Assembly: GCF_018885305.1 (NCBI RefSeq)
Contig: NZ_CP076544.1
Span: 2,542,001-2,606,000, forward strand
Direction: 5' to 3'
From: Curtobacterium sp. L6-1
Lineage (GTDB): Bacteria; Actinomycetota; Actinomycetes; Actinomycetales; Microbacteriaceae
Length of the DNA: 64,000 bases
Positions 1 to 9,189 of this stretch are shown here, one piece after another. The position numbers were made by a program, and so were the translations under genes. Positions within the stretch are counted from its first letter, which is position 1. Each line of letters begins with the position of its first letter. The notes under the pieces were generated by a model, which saw nothing but the letters and a program-made list of their open reading frames with translations, did not search any database and had not been told where the DNA came from.

Positions 1-1322
1 CCGGTGTCGCGGATGTCCTCGATCGTCAGGTTGAGCTCCTGGAACGTGAAGCCACCGACCTTGCGCACCATGCCTGCGATGACGTGGTTCGCGGCGTGGG
101 ACAGCGGGTGGCCCTCGGACCAGCCCGGAGCACCCTCGGCGCTCTTCTCGACGCCGAGGAACCCGTTCGCGTCGAGTCGCAGCGCGCTCGTGCCGAGGTC
201 GCCCAGGGAGTGCAGCGCGTCGCCGATCACCAGGCGCATGCCCGCGAAGGTCGGGTCAAGCCAGTTGACCGAGGGCTGCCCCTCCTTGAAGTAGTGCAGG
301 TACACCCAGCGGCGGGTGACGCCGTCGACGCCGACCACCGGGGCGGTGACGCTCCAGTTGGTCTCCTTGACGCCCGGCTGGTGGAAGATCACGCGCTGCA
401 GCTCGCCGATGATGTAGCCGCGTTCCGCGAGCGCCGACTCGGTCGCCCGGTCCAGGTTCACCGAGTCGCGGTGCTCCGGGACGGTGGGCAGCAGGTGCCA
501 CTCCTCCGGCGGGATCTCGACCATGTGGTAGATCCCGGGGTAGTCCTTGAACGCCATCTCGGCGAGCCGGAAGTCCGCGCCCTTGCCGGTGTGCCCCGGC
601 ACGATGTCGTCGATGATGCTGCCGCCGTGCTCCTCGGCGACGTCGGTCATCCGCTGGAAGGTCTCCTCGTCGCCGAAGGTCGGGTCGATCTGCGTCCCGA
701 TCCGGTCGAAGTGCCCGTCCACGCTCGGGGTCTCCTGCCAGCCGCGGATGCCGCCGGCGCGCTTGACGGGGCCGGTGTGCACGCCGTTGATGCCGACGCG
801 CTCGAACGCCGTCCACAGCTCGGGGTCGGCGAGCGCGGTGAGGAACGACTCACCGTCGCGGGTGATGAGGGAGATCGGGTAGGCCGTGAACCACACGTCC
901 GAGGTCGACACCGCACGTCGGGCGTCGGGTCGTGCGTAGGGGTTCCGCCACATGCTCGGGGTGCCCGAGAGCTGCCGGCTCAGGACGTCGGCGTCCTTGA
1001 GCATCGACTGGCGGACGAGCCACTCGATGTAGGCGGGGTTCTCGCCGTTGGCCGCGCGCGGGTCCGAGAAGCGGCGCTGCAGGCTGCCGCCGCGCAGGTT
1101 CGCCCGCGGGCGCAGTCGCCGCGGGCGGGCGGGGTAGAGCTGCTCGTCGTAGGTAATCTCCGGCGTCGCCGGGGTCGTGTCCTCGGCGGCCTGGTCGTCG
1201 GCGACCTGCTCGTCGTCGGCCCGGTCGACCGGGAGTCGGTCACCGGTCATCTGCTCGTCGGCGACCTGGTCGTCGATCCGGGGTGCTGCGTCGTCCATGT
1301 CCACCTGCCCCACGCTAGTCAT
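1..1322 (-). CDS. GH13 alpha-amylase-family enzyme, trehalose-synthase-like (3' end outside window)
   Basis: About 440 N-terminal residues are present; the C-terminus lies beyond position 1. A variable acidic leader of about 55 residues precedes a (beta/alpha)8 GH13 core. Region I reads DIVPGHTG (about residue 240), region [14 protein letters not shown] with the presumed nucleophile Asp (about 383), and region III is probably FQELN (about 427). Enzymes with this layout rearrange or transfer glucosyl units (maltose to trehalose, or related), but the specificity here is inferred. ATG 1322 is chosen because GGGGAG sits just upstream; an in-frame ATG at 1298 is possible. It follows the kinase gene by 37 bp on the same strand, so the two may be cotranscribed. 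Confidence 0.7.
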   Translation of the reverse strand, partial: MTSVGQVDMDDAAPRIDDQVADEQMTGDRLPVDRADDEQVADDQAAEDTTPATPEITYDEQLYPARPRRLRPRANLRGGSLQRRFSDPRAANGENPAYIEWLVRQSMLKDADVLSRQLSGTPSMWRNPYARPDARRAVSTSDVWFTAYPISLITRDGESFLTALADPELWTAFERVGINGVHTGPVKRAGGIRGWQETPSVDGHFDRIGTQIDPTFGDEETFQRMTDVAEEHGGSIIDDIVPGHTGKGADFRLAEMAFKDYPGIYHMVEIPPEEWHLLPTVPEHRDSVNLDRATESALAERGYIIGELQRVIFHQPGVKETNWSVTAPVVGVDGVTRRWVYLHYFKEGQPSVNWLDPTFAGMRLVIGDALHSLGDLGTSALRLDANGFLGVEKSAEGAPGWSEGHPLSHAANHVIAGMVRKVGGFTFQELNLTIEDIRDT

Positions 1323-1359
1323 GGCTCCCCGGGGACGGACGCCGGTTCGTGCCGTCGGG

Positions 1360-2967
1360 TCACACGGCGCGGTCGGGCTCCGGCGCGGCGTGGGCGCCGT
1401 CGGTGTGGCGCCCGCCGGTGCGCGGTCCCCCGTGGGCACCGCCCGTCCGCGGACCGTGGCCGCCGTCGACGTGCGCGCCGCCGCCGGTGCGCGGCCCGCC
1501 GTCGGTCCGCGGCCCGCCGTGCGCACCGCTCCCGCGCGCTCCGCCGTCGGTCCCGCCGGTGTGCGGCAAGGGGAACCCCTCACTGGTGTTCCGGAGCGAC
1601 TCCTGCCGGAGCTCGAGCTGCGTGACCGCCAGCGCCGCGAGGTCGCGCAGGTTCGCCATGTCGGCCTCGTCGGCGGTGCGCGGCCGGGAGTCGAGCACCG
1701 CGAGGGTGCCGATGGTCTCACCATCGTGCCGGACCAGGGGCACGCTCGCGTAGAAACGGATGCCGAGCGGCCCGGTGACGAGCGGGCTGTTCTGCATCTC
1801 CGGGTGGGTCGACCCGTCCGGGATCACCACGGGGACCGGCACGGGCGCGAAGCCGTTCCGGAACGTGATGCTGCGTGCGGACTTGTCGACGCCGTCGGCC
1901 AGGTACGACTGCGACCACTCGCGGTCCTCGTCGAGCACCTCGACGAGGGCGATCGGCGCGTCGAACAACCGCGCGGCCATCGCCGTCGTCCGCTGCAGTG
2001 CCTCCTCGGGCAGGACGTCGAGCGTGGTCGGGCCGGCGGGCGCCTCGTCCGCCGACGGTGCCGGTCCGCCGACGCGCTGCGCCGGGTCCGCCGCCACGTC
2101 TGCGGGCACCTCGTCGACCGCGGTGTCGGTGATGACCACGTGGCGCAGCAGTGCGACCAGCTCGGCACCGGTCGGCCGGGCCGCCGGGTCCTGCGCGGTC
2201 ATCGCGGCGAGCGCGTGCTTCCAGTGGTCGGGCAGCGGCTCGGGGACCACCGGGTCGCGGGACAGCCGGGCGAGCGCGGACTCGACCAGCGAGCCGGGGA
2301 ACTCCCGACGGCGGGTGAAGCACTGCAGCAGCACGAGGCCGAGCGAGTACACGTCGCTGGCGGGTCCCACCTCGGTGCCCCGCGCCTGCTCCGGGCTGAG
2401 GTAGGCGGCCGTCCCGGTCGTGACGCCGTCGGCGGTGAGCCGTTCGACCCCGGCGGCGAGGGCGATGCCGAAGTCGGTGAGGCGTGCGCGGGCCCGGTCG
2501 GAGCCGTTGCCGTAGTCGACGAGCAGGATGTTCGACGGCTTGATGTCGCGGTGCACGACGCCCTGCGCGTGGATGTAGTCCAGCGCCTCGGCCATGTCGT
2601 AGCCGATCTCGGCGATGTGGCGCGAGGCGAGCGGCCCGAGCGAGAGCCGCTCCTCGAGGTCCTGCCCGTGCACGAGCGCCATCACGATGAACCGCTGGAG
2701 GGACCCGTGCCGGTCCTCGACGACGCCGGCGTCGAGCAGGCTCACGAGGTTGTGGTGGTCGAGCGAGGCGAGGACGCCCTGCTCGGCCTCCTGTCGGGCG
2801 ATGTCGACCAGTCCGGGGTGGAAGACCTTCACCGCGACGGGGCGGTCCAGGCTCTCGTCCCAGGCGCGGTGGACGACGGACATGCCGCCCTGGCCGATGA
2901 CCTGCTCCAGGCGGTACCGGCCCGCCAGGAGCGCGGTGCCCTCCTGGTGTCCCTCCGTCGGAACCAT
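1360..2967 (-). CDS. Serine/threonine protein kinase with C-terminal GAF domain
   Basis: 535 aa. The N-terminal kinase domain (about residues 17-280) has the glycine loop GQGGMS (25-30), catalytic Lys47 in VAVK, the catalytic loop HRDIKPSN (from 139), a DFG motif and LSPEQA in the activation segment. A GAF-like domain follows (about 310-460, marked by [17 protein letters not shown] and the [12 protein letters not shown] strand). The tail is a Gly/His/Thr/Arg-rich low-complexity stretch with GGPRTGG-like repeats. There is no membrane segment, unlike PknB-type kinases, so this should be a cytosolic kinase gated by a small ligand or redox signal bound to GAF (inference). GAGGAAGC precedes the ATG. 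It lies upstream of the GH13 gene and may control carbon or osmolyte metabolism. Confidence 0.85.
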   Translation of the reverse strand: MVPTEGHQEGTALLAGRYRLEQVIGQGGMSVVHRAWDESLDRPVAVKVFHPGLVDIARQEAEQGVLASLDHHNLVSLLDAGVVEDRHGSLQRFIVMALVHGQDLEERLSLGPLASRHIAEIGYDMAEALDYIHAQGVVHRDIKPSNILLVDYGNGSDRARARLTDFGIALAAGVERLTADGVTTGTAAYLSPEQARGTEVGPASDVYSLGLVLLQCFTRRREFPGSLVESALARLSRDPVVPEPLPDHWKHALAAMTAQDPAARPTGAELVALLRHVVITDTAVDEVPADVAADPAQRVGGPAPSADEAPAGPTTLDVLPEEALQRTTAMAARLFDAPIALVEVLDEDREWSQSYLADGVDKSARSITFRNGFAPVPVPVVIPDGSTHPEMQNSPLVTGPLGIRFYASVPLVRHDGETIGTLAVLDSRPRTADEADMANLRDLAALAVTQLELRQESLRNTSEGFPLPHTGGTDGGARGSGAHGGPRTDGGPRTGGGAHVDGGHGPRTGGAHGGPRTGGRHTDGAHAAPEPDRAV

Positions 2968-3140
2968 GCTTCCTCGTCTTCGGTGTGGGCGACTCGTGGT
3001 CGGCCGCTCCTGGTGGGGGAGCGCGACCGGTCGTCGCGGGTGTCGGGGACCCGCGGTGCGTCGACGCTGGTGTCGAGGACTCGACGATGCATCATCGCAT
3101 CGCGCGGGGCGCCCTGTCCGCGACCATCCCGAGGACGCGG

Positions 3141-3998
3141 TCAGATCCGCGCGTACCGGGCCCGGAAGAAGCTGTGCACACCGAACGCGGCGAACCCGAG
3201 CCCGACGACGACGAGCACGACCGAGCCTCCCGGCATCGACCGGAGGGCGTCGAACGCCCCGTCGAGGCCGGTGGCCTGGTCGGGGTCGCTCCGGAACGCG
3301 GCCACGGCGACGAGCACGCCGACGATGACGACCGCGACGCCCTTCGCGACGTAGCCGAGGGTGGCGAGCACCTGCACGGCCCGGCGCACGGACTGCGGCT
3401 GCGGGCGGAGGTGCTTCTTCCACGACCCACGGACGCCGATGACGACGAGCCCCACGCCGACGGCGATCGCGACCGCCGCCACCAGGAGCAGGAGCACGAC
3501 CCCGCCCGGCGTCGCGAGGGCCGTGGCCGCCGCACTCCGGGTGGACCCCGAGGAGCTCTTCCCGGCACCGAGGGCGTAGCTCGCCGACGAGTACGCGATC
3601 GCGCCGTACACCACGGCCTTGCCGACGTTCTTCGCCCGGTTCAGCCAGGCCCGTGCGTCGTCGGTGCGGCCGCCGACGACGGCCTCGACCACGAGCCGGA
3701 TCGTCAGTGCCGCCGTCCCGACCGCGACGAGCCAGAGGAGGACCACCCCGCCGGGCACCGACGCGATCTGCGCGAGCGCGCCGGACTGGTCGGTGTCGCC
3801 GGACCCTGACCCCTGGGCACCGCTGCCGGCCGTGGCGTTCCCGATGCCGAGCAACACCGCGAGGTACCCGATGAGCAGGTGCACGATGCCGCTGCCGACG
3901 AAGCCGGCTCGGGCTGTCGTCTCGAACCACCGGCTGTCGGCGGCACGGCGTGCCTGTCGTCCGGTCTCGCGGGCGGCGTCCTGTGCTGCGTCGGTCAC
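3141..3998 (-). CDS. DUF1206 family integral membrane protein
   Basis: 285 aa with about six membrane segments arranged as three repeats. Each repeat starts with a Gly-rich helix of the same type (FVGSGIVHLLIGYLAV, NVGKAVVYGAIAYSSASY, GYVAKGVAVVIVGVLVAV), the hallmark of DUF1206. The function is unknown. A GTG start at 3998 (VTDAAQDAARE) is preferred; the upstream in-frame ATG at 4067 falls inside a hairpin that terminates the neighbouring rtcB gene, which makes it an unlikely start. Confidence 0.8.
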   Translation of the reverse strand: MTDAAQDAARETGRQARRAADSRWFETTARAGFVGSGIVHLLIGYLAVLLGIGNATAGSGAQGSGSGDTDQSGALAQIASVPGGVVLLWLVAVGTAALTIRLVVEAVVGGRTDDARAWLNRAKNVGKAVVYGAIAYSSASYALGAGKSSSGSTRSAAATALATPGGVVLLLLVAAVAIAVGVGLVVIGVRGSWKKHLRPQPQSVRRAVQVLATLGYVAKGVAVVIVGVLVAVAAFRSDPDQATGLDGAFDALRSMPGGSVVLVVVGLGFAAFGVHSFFRARYARI

Positions 3999-4041
3999 CC
4001 CACGAGTCTGCCCGCCCCGGCGGACGCTGTCCGGCCCGGAA

Positions 4042-4076
4042 GGGAGGCCCGTGGTCGGGTCCGCCACGGGCCTCCC
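4042..4076. terminator. Perfect 13-bp hairpin, GGGAGGCC-type element
   Basis: Arms 4042-4054 (GGGAGGCCCGTGG) and 4064-4076 are perfectly complementary with a 9-nt loop. It sits directly downstream of the rtcB stop (4094, minus strand) and upstream of the DUF1206 start. No U-tract follows, as is usual in GC-rich actinobacteria. It belongs to the palindromic family discussed in the findings. Confidence 0.75.
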
Positions 4077-4093
4077 GTCCGTCGTCGCCCCGC

Positions 4094-5260
4094 TCAGTCC
4101 CCCTTGACGTTGACGATCTGCCGCAGCGTGTGGCGGACCGTGACGAGGTCGGCGGCGTCCGCCATCACCTGGTCGATCGGCTTGTACGCGGCCGGGATCT
4201 CGTCAAGGAACGCGTCGGTGTCGCGGTACTCGATGCCGGCCATCGCCTCGCGCAGCTGCTCGTGGGTGAACGTCCGCCGCGCCGCGGACCGCGAGTACGA
4301 CCGGCCGGCCCCGTGCGGGGACGACTCGAGCGACGGCTTGTCCCCCCGCCCCTCGACGACGTACGACGCCGTGCCCATCGATCCGGGGATGAGTCCGGGC
4401 TGCCCGGCCGCCGCCTGGATCGCGCCCTTGCGGGAGACCCACACCGACTTCCCCCAGTGCGTCTCGCGCTGCGTGAAGTTGTGGTGGCAGTTGATCCGCT
4501 CGAGCTCCTGCACGTCGGTGCCGACGACCTCGGCGAGCTGACGGACGACGCGGTCCATCATCTCCTCGCGGTTGAGGAGCGCGAAGTGCTGGGCCCACCG
4601 CAGCTCGGCGATGTACCGGTCGAACTCCGGGGTGCCCTCGACGAGGTAGGCGAGGTCGGGCTCGGGCAGGTCGATCCACCAGCGCCGCATCGCCTCCTTC
4701 GCGACGGCGATGTGCCGCTGAGCGATCCGGTTGCCGACGCCTCGCGAGCCGGAGTGCAGGAAGAGCCAGACGCGGTCCTCCTCGTCGAGCGACACCTCGA
4801 TGAAGTGGTTGCCCGACCCCAGGGTGCCGAGCTGGTCCCGCCACCCGACGAGCGACTGGGCGGGGTCGAAGTCGGCCTGCACCGCGAGCGTCTCGAGCTC
4901 GGCGATCCGCGGGACGGCCGTCTCGACGACCGTCCGGTTGGTCGCCCCGGCGGACAGCGGGACCGCCCGCTCGATCGCCTCGCGGAGCGGTCGGAGGTCC
5001 TCGGGCAGGTCGGCGCGGGAGAACTGCGTCCGGACCGCGATCATCCCGCAGCCGATGTCCACGCCGACGGCTGCGGGCATGACCGCACCGAGGGTGGGGA
5101 TGACCGACCCGACGGTGGCGCCGAGGCCGAGGTGCGCGTCGGGCATGAGCGCGAGGTGCGGGTACACGAAGGGCATCCGGGACGTCGTGCGGGCCTGCTG
5201 CTCGGTGGTCTCCTCGAGCATCGAGGCCCAGGAGAGGAGGCGGTTCGTGATCTTCTGCAT
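4094..5260 (-). CDS. rtcB: RtcB-family RNA ligase
   Basis: 388 aa, full length for the shorter bacterial RtcB group. RtcB joins RNA 2',3'-cyclic phosphate or 3'-phosphate ends to 5'-OH ends using GTP and Mn. Visible motifs in order: DIGCGM (metal-binding Asp and Cys), GSGNHFIE, HSGSRGVG, NCHHNF, PGSMGTASYVVEG and SPHGAGR (containing the His that carries the GMP adduct in characterised homologues). No RtcA cyclase, archease or RtcR regulator lies beside it, so it is an orphan. A TACGTT sequence at 5329-5324 could be its -10 box. ATG 5260 is followed at once by conserved family sequence. Confidence 0.9.
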   Translation of the reverse strand: MQKITNRLLSWASMLEETTEQQARTTSRMPFVYPHLALMPDAHLGLGATVGSVIPTLGAVMPAAVGVDIGCGMIAVRTQFSRADLPEDLRPLREAIERAVPLSAGATNRTVVETAVPRIAELETLAVQADFDPAQSLVGWRDQLGTLGSGNHFIEVSLDEEDRVWLFLHSGSRGVGNRIAQRHIAVAKEAMRRWWIDLPEPDLAYLVEGTPEFDRYIAELRWAQHFALLNREEMMDRVVRQLAEVVGTDVQELERINCHHNFTQRETHWGKSVWVSRKGAIQAAAGQPGLIPGSMGTASYVVEGRGDKPSLESSPHGAGRSYSRSAARRTFTHEQLREAMAGIEYRDTDAFLDEIPAAYKPIDQVMADAADLVTVRHTLRQIVNVKGD

Positions 5261-5437
5261 GGTCGTGGTGTCCCTGTCGGACGGCGTCGGAGCGACGGTC
5301 CGCCCGTCCGGGCAGAACCGAGGAACGTACCGCCTGACGAGGCCCGCGCGCAAGGGCACCCGACGGCAGCCCACCGCCCGACGCCCGGGGTACGTGGTGC
5401 GCGCGGCACGCGGAGCCACGGCGGGCACCATGGCGGT

Positions 5438-7255
5438 ATGCCGGAACAGACGCGCGACACCCCCGACGCCACCGACAACGAGGATCGCACCGACGGGTAC
5501 GTCCCGCTGCGCTCCTACGCGGCGATCGGCGACGGCCGGACCGTGGCCCTCATCGCCCGCGACGGCCGCATCGACTGGCTGCCGATCCCCGCGATGGACT
5601 CGCCGCCGGTGTTCGCGAGCATCGTCGACGCCGAGCACGGCGGGCACATCGCCCTCCGCCCGACAGGTGACGCGACGGTCGAGCGTGCGTACGAGCCCGG
5701 GACGAACGTCCTCGTGACGACCTGGACCACGGCCTCCGGGGTCGCCACCGTCACCGACGCGATGGTGACGGGAGTCGCCGGCCGGCTGCCGTGGGCGGAG
5801 ATCGCGCGCTGCGTGCAGGGCGTCGAGGGCGCGGTCGAGATGGAGTGGGCGGTGGTGCCCGGCACGATCCTGCAGACCGCGGAGCCGAAGCGCCTGGACA
5901 CCGGCAACGGCGCGGTCATCGGCATCGACGGCGTCACGATCGCGATCGTCGAGCGCGGGTTCGACCCGGTGCACGAGGACGGCGCCCGCTTCTCGGGGCG
6001 GTTCTCGACGTCGGTCGGGTCGAAGAGCATCCTCACGGTCGTCGGCACCCACGACGAGCCGATCTTCATGCCGGAGCCGGAGCGGAGCCTCGCCGGCGTC
6101 GACCGCACGATCGAGAACTGGCAGAACTGGTCGAAGGAGTTCGAGTACGACGGGCCGTGGGCCGACGCGGTGCAGCGCAGCGCGCTCGCCCTGAAGCTGC
6201 TCATCTACTCGCCCACCGGCGCCATCGCGGCGGCGCCGACCACGAGCCTCCCGGAGGACCGCACCGGCGGGAAGAACTGGGACTACCGCTTCGCCTGGGT
6301 GCGCGACCTGGCGTACACGGTGCATGCGCTCACCCGCTTCGGACTGCGTGAGGAGACCCACGCGGCCGTGTCCTGGGTGATGCGCACCATCGCACAGCAC
6401 GACGAGACGATGCCGATCTTCTACCGCCTGGACGGGACGAAGACCGACGAGGTCGAGGAGCGCGACGTGCCGGGGTGGAACGGCATCGGGCCGGTGACCG
6501 TCGGCAACCGTGCGGGGAACCAGCTGCAGCTCGGTGTCTGGGGGGACGTCTTCGCGATCCTCCGGCAGTACGTGCGGGCCGGGAACGTCCTCGACCGGAA
6601 GACCGCGGCCGTGCTCGAGCAACTCGCCGACGACGCCTGCCACCGGTGGGAGGAAGCCGACTCGGGCATGTGGGAGCTCGAGGACGCGCAGCACTACGTC
6701 ACGAGCAAGATCGGCGCGTGGCAGGCCCTCGACGCCGCGGTCGAGCTGCACGACGCCGGGATGATCGACGGTCCCCGCGACAAGTGGATCGAGAACCGCG
6801 AGCTCATCGAGACCTGGGTGTCCGAGAACGGGTGGGACGAGGAGCGCGGCCACTACGTCATGTACCCGGGCAGCGACGCGCTGGACACGTCGATCCTCAT
6901 CCACGCGATGTCGGGCTTCGACCGGGGGCCGCGGATGCGCTCGACCATCCGGGCGATCGAGGAGCAGCTGCAGCGCGGGCCGCTCGTCTATCGCTACTCC
7001 GGCATCGAGGACGAGGAGTCGCCGTTCGTCGCGTGCTCGTTCTGGCTCGTGGCCGCGCTCGCCTGCACCGGACGGCTCGATGAGGCACGGTCCCTCATGG
7101 AGGACGTCGTCGACCAGGCGAACGACGTCGGCCTGTTCAGCGAGATGATCAGCGAGGACGGGTCGTTCATGGGGAACGTCCCGCAGGGGCTGTCCCACCT
7201 CGCGCTCATCCAGGCGGCGCTGACGATCGAGGAGGTCGCGGCCGAGGGGTCCTGA
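5438..7255 (+). CDS. Glycoside hydrolase family 15 protein (glucoamylase/trehalase type)
   Basis: 605 aa, the usual length of actinobacterial GH15 enzymes. The N-terminal beta-domain (YVPLRSYAAIGDGRTVALIARDG, IDWLPIPAMDSPPVFA) is followed by an (alpha/alpha)6 barrel with the hallmark NWDYRFAWVRDLAYTVHAL around residue 280. No signal peptide is seen, so it is cytosolic. Related proteins hydrolyse glucosides such as trehalose or oligoglucans; the substrate cannot be fixed from sequence. The nearby ATG at 5430 is in another frame. It is divergent from rtcB and convergent with the antiporter gene. Confidence 0.85.
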   Translation: MPEQTRDTPDATDNEDRTDGYVPLRSYAAIGDGRTVALIARDGRIDWLPIPAMDSPPVFASIVDAEHGGHIALRPTGDATVERAYEPGTNVLVTTWTTASGVATVTDAMVTGVAGRLPWAEIARCVQGVEGAVEMEWAVVPGTILQTAEPKRLDTGNGAVIGIDGVTIAIVERGFDPVHEDGARFSGRFSTSVGSKSILTVVGTHDEPIFMPEPERSLAGVDRTIENWQNWSKEFEYDGPWADAVQRSALALKLLIYSPTGAIAAAPTTSLPEDRTGGKNWDYRFAWVRDLAYTVHALTRFGLREETHAAVSWVMRTIAQHDETMPIFYRLDGTKTDEVEERDVPGWNGIGPVTVGNRAGNQLQLGVWGDVFAILRQYVRAGNVLDRKTAAVLEQLADDACHRWEEADSGMWELEDAQHYVTSKIGAWQALDAAVELHDAGMIDGPRDKWIENRELIETWVSENGWDEERGHYVMYPGSDALDTSILIHAMSGFDRGPRMRSTIRAIEEQLQRGPLVYRYSGIEDEESPFVACSFWLVAALACTGRLDEARSLMEDVVDQANDVGLFSEMISEDGSFMGNVPQGLSHLALIQAALTIEEVAAEGS

Positions 7256-7302
7256 GCGCGCGGGCAGGCGCCCGAAGGGTGCCGGGCGCGCGGGCAGGCG
7301 CC
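7256..7302. repeat. 17-bp direct repeat pair directly after a stop codon
   Basis: GCGCGCGGGCAGGCGCC occurs at 7256-7272 and 7286-7302, a 30-bp period starting on the base after the GH15 stop codon. The second copy contributes half of the 20-bp palindrome at 7290-7309. Confidence 0.7.
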
Positions 7303-7309
7303 TGCCCGC
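7290..7309. terminator. 20-bp perfect palindrome between convergent genes
   Basis: GCGGGCAGGC followed directly by its reverse complement. It ends one base before the antiporter stop codon (7310) and 35 bp after the GH15 stop, so it can serve as a bidirectional terminator. Confidence 0.65.
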
Positions 7310-8371
7310 TCACCCCAGGGTGATCGCCACGAGGCCAGCGATGCCGACCAGGTAGAGCACGACGACCACGAACGAGTCGACGCCCATCCCGGCGATCCGT
7401 CGCTGCGGCCGGAACACGAGCCCCACCGCGTACACGAGCGTCAGCACGGCCGCGAGTGCGGTCAGGTAGATGTCGCTCGCGTTCGCCTGCGGCAGCACCG
7501 CCTTGCCCGACAGCACCGTGGCGACGAGGAACAGCACCGGCAGGAAGGCGTTGCCGCCGAAGATGTCGGAGACCGCCAGGTTGTCGTCCCCCTGCTTGAC
7601 GGCCTGGAGGCCCGTGGAGATCTCCGGCAGGCTCGTCGCCAGGGCCAGGACGGTCGCGCCGAACAGCACCCCGGACAGCCCGATCTGGCTCGAGGCGGCG
7701 TCCCCGGCGCGCTCGAGCACGACACCCGCGACGAGGGTCGCGAGCGCGGACACGGTGAAGACGACGGCCGCCTTCCGGGTGCTCATCGGCTTCTCGTCCT
7801 GCTTGCGGGTGCGGTGGCCGGAGTCGTGCGGACTGGCGTCGGGCGCGTGCCCGCTCTCGTGCCAGGGCAGTCCCTTGCCGGCGCGCTGCACGAGGAAGAG
7901 CCCGACGATCCAGATGGCGGCGATGAGCACGACGTCGGGCGTCAACCGGGCGACGACGAGGTCCGGCGGCAACTGGCTGCCGGCGATCACGACCGACAGG
8001 ACGGCCACGACGACGAGCGCCTCGAGCACCAGCGTGAGCGAGGCCGCGCGGTAGGTGATCGGCCGGACGCCCCTCCCGCGCTTGCCGAACCCGTCGAGCA
8101 CGGCGATCACGACGGTCTGGATCGCGATCCCGCCGAGGATGTTGCCCGCGGCGACCTCGATCGACCCGGACAGCCCGGCGCTGACGGTGATGGCGATCTC
8201 GGGCAGGTTCGTGGCGACGGCCAGGACGATGAGGCCGCCGAGCGCACTGCCCAGGTGCAGGCGGGCGTCGAGCACGTCCGTCGTCTTCGAGAGCTGGATG
8301 CCGGCGACCCAGATGACGGCCGCTCCCGCGACGAAGACGAGCGCGAGCAACCAGAGGGGCAGGGATTCCAC
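7310..8371 (-). CDS. CaCA-family sodium/calcium (cation/H+) antiporter
   Basis: 353 aa, about ten membrane helices. The two inverted alpha-repeats are clear: GGLIVLAVATNLPEIAITV (about 46-64) and GATVLALATSLPEISTGLQ (about 235-253), each with the ion-binding NLPE/SLPE core. A His/Asp/Ser-rich hydrophilic loop separates the halves (about 170-195). It exports Ca2+ or a related cation in exchange for Na+ or H+; the ion is not determined. Its promoter region is shared with the divergent DUF1992 gene. Confidence 0.85.
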   Translation of the reverse strand: MESLPLWLLALVFVAGAAVIWVAGIQLSKTTDVLDARLHLGSALGGLIVLAVATNLPEIAITVSAGLSGSIEVAAGNILGGIAIQTVVIAVLDGFGKRGRGVRPITYRAASLTLVLEALVVVAVLSVVIAGSQLPPDLVVARLTPDVVLIAAIWIVGLFLVQRAGKGLPWHESGHAPDASPHDSGHRTRKQDEKPMSTRKAAVVFTVSALATLVAGVVLERAGDAASSQIGLSGVLFGATVLALATSLPEISTGLQAVKQGDDNLAVSDIFGGNAFLPVLFLVATVLSGKAVLPQANASDIYLTALAAVLTLVYAVGLVFRPQRRIAGMGVDSFVVVVLYLVGIAGLVAITLG

Positions 8372-8466
8372 ACCCCGACCATGGACCGCCCCGGCCGTCC
8401 TGTCCGCGGACCTGCGCGCAGTGGCTGGACGGCGCCGTCAGGGGTCGGGCGCATCATGGTCGGACG

Positions 8467-9072
8467 ATGAACGACGTCGATGCCAGGATGGACCGCCTGC
8501 GGAAGGCCGCACGGTACCGCTACCAGCAGCTCGAGGACGCCGAGGTCGAGCGGGGTTCGCTCGACCCGGACGAGGTCCGCGCCGAGCGTGAGGAGCGCCG
8601 GCTGCTCAAGGCCGCCGACGTCGCCGCGCACGCCCGTGCCCAGATCGCCGAGGCCGAGCGCCGCGGCGTGTTCGAGGGCAACCCGTACCACGGCAAGCCG
8701 CTGCCCGGGCTCGACCGCGGCCACGACCCGAACTGGTGGATCAAGGCGAAGATCGAGCGCGAGGACATCCGCGGCATCGCACCGCCCGCCCTGTCCCTGC
8801 GCACCGAGGACGCCGAGCTCGACGACCACCTGGACGCGCTGTCGGTGGAGTCGGATGTGCGGGACGTCCTGGTCGACTTCAACGCCCGGGTGAAGGAAGC
8901 GCGCCGGCAGCTGCTCGGCGGTCCACCGGTCGTCACGCCGATGCGCGACGTCGAGGCCGAGGTGGCCGGGTGGCGCGAGCGCCGGGAGGCCCGGTTCGCC
9001 GCCGACGCGACGGCTGCGGCCGACGACGCGGCCGGGACCCGACGGTCCCGCTGGTGGCGCCGGCGCGCCTGA
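8467..9072 (+). CDS. DUF1992 (DnaJ-homologue-C28-like) protein
   Basis: 201 aa. The DUF1992 core spans about residues 50-120: IAEAERRGVFEGNPYHGKPL and DPNWWIKAKIERE. The family is named after the C-terminal part of DNAJC28, but no J-domain is present, and bacterial function is unknown. Strongly charged, predicted soluble and helical, with a basic C-terminus (RRSRWWRRRA). A strong hairpin terminates it at 9122-9153. Confidence 0.8.
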   Translation: MNDVDARMDRLRKAARYRYQQLEDAEVERGSLDPDEVRAEREERRLLKAADVAAHARAQIAEAERRGVFEGNPYHGKPLPGLDRGHDPNWWIKAKIEREDIRGIAPPALSLRTEDAELDDHLDALSVESDVRDVLVDFNARVKEARRQLLGGPPVVTPMRDVEAEVAGWRERREARFAADATAAADDAAGTRRSRWWRRRA

Positions 9073-9121
9073 GCCGCGCCGCGCCTCCCGGCCGCCCCGC
9101 GGGGTCGCCGCCGTGACGACG

Positions 9122-9153
9122 GAACGCCGTCCCGCTGGTGCGGGACGGCGTTC
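9122..9153. terminator. 14-bp perfect hairpin, bidirectional terminator
   Basis: Arms GAACGCCGTCCCGC (9122-9135) and its exact complement (9140-9153) with loop TGGT, between two convergent genes. One of the strongest terminators in the window. Confidence 0.85.
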
Positions 9154-9189
9154 TCGTGTGGTGCTGCGTCTGGTGACGCCGGGGGGGTG

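Noticed and set aside
84..1625. Long plus-strand open frame opposite the GH13 gene
   Set aside because: Arg/Val/Gly-rich shadow of the real minus-strand gene; no family motifs. The same applies to many long antisense frames such as 3950-7255 (upstream part), 9906-12560 and 15639-18122.
3999..4067. ATG at 4067 as start of the DUF1206 gene
   Set aside because: Falls within the rtcB terminator hairpin, and the added residues do not match the family.
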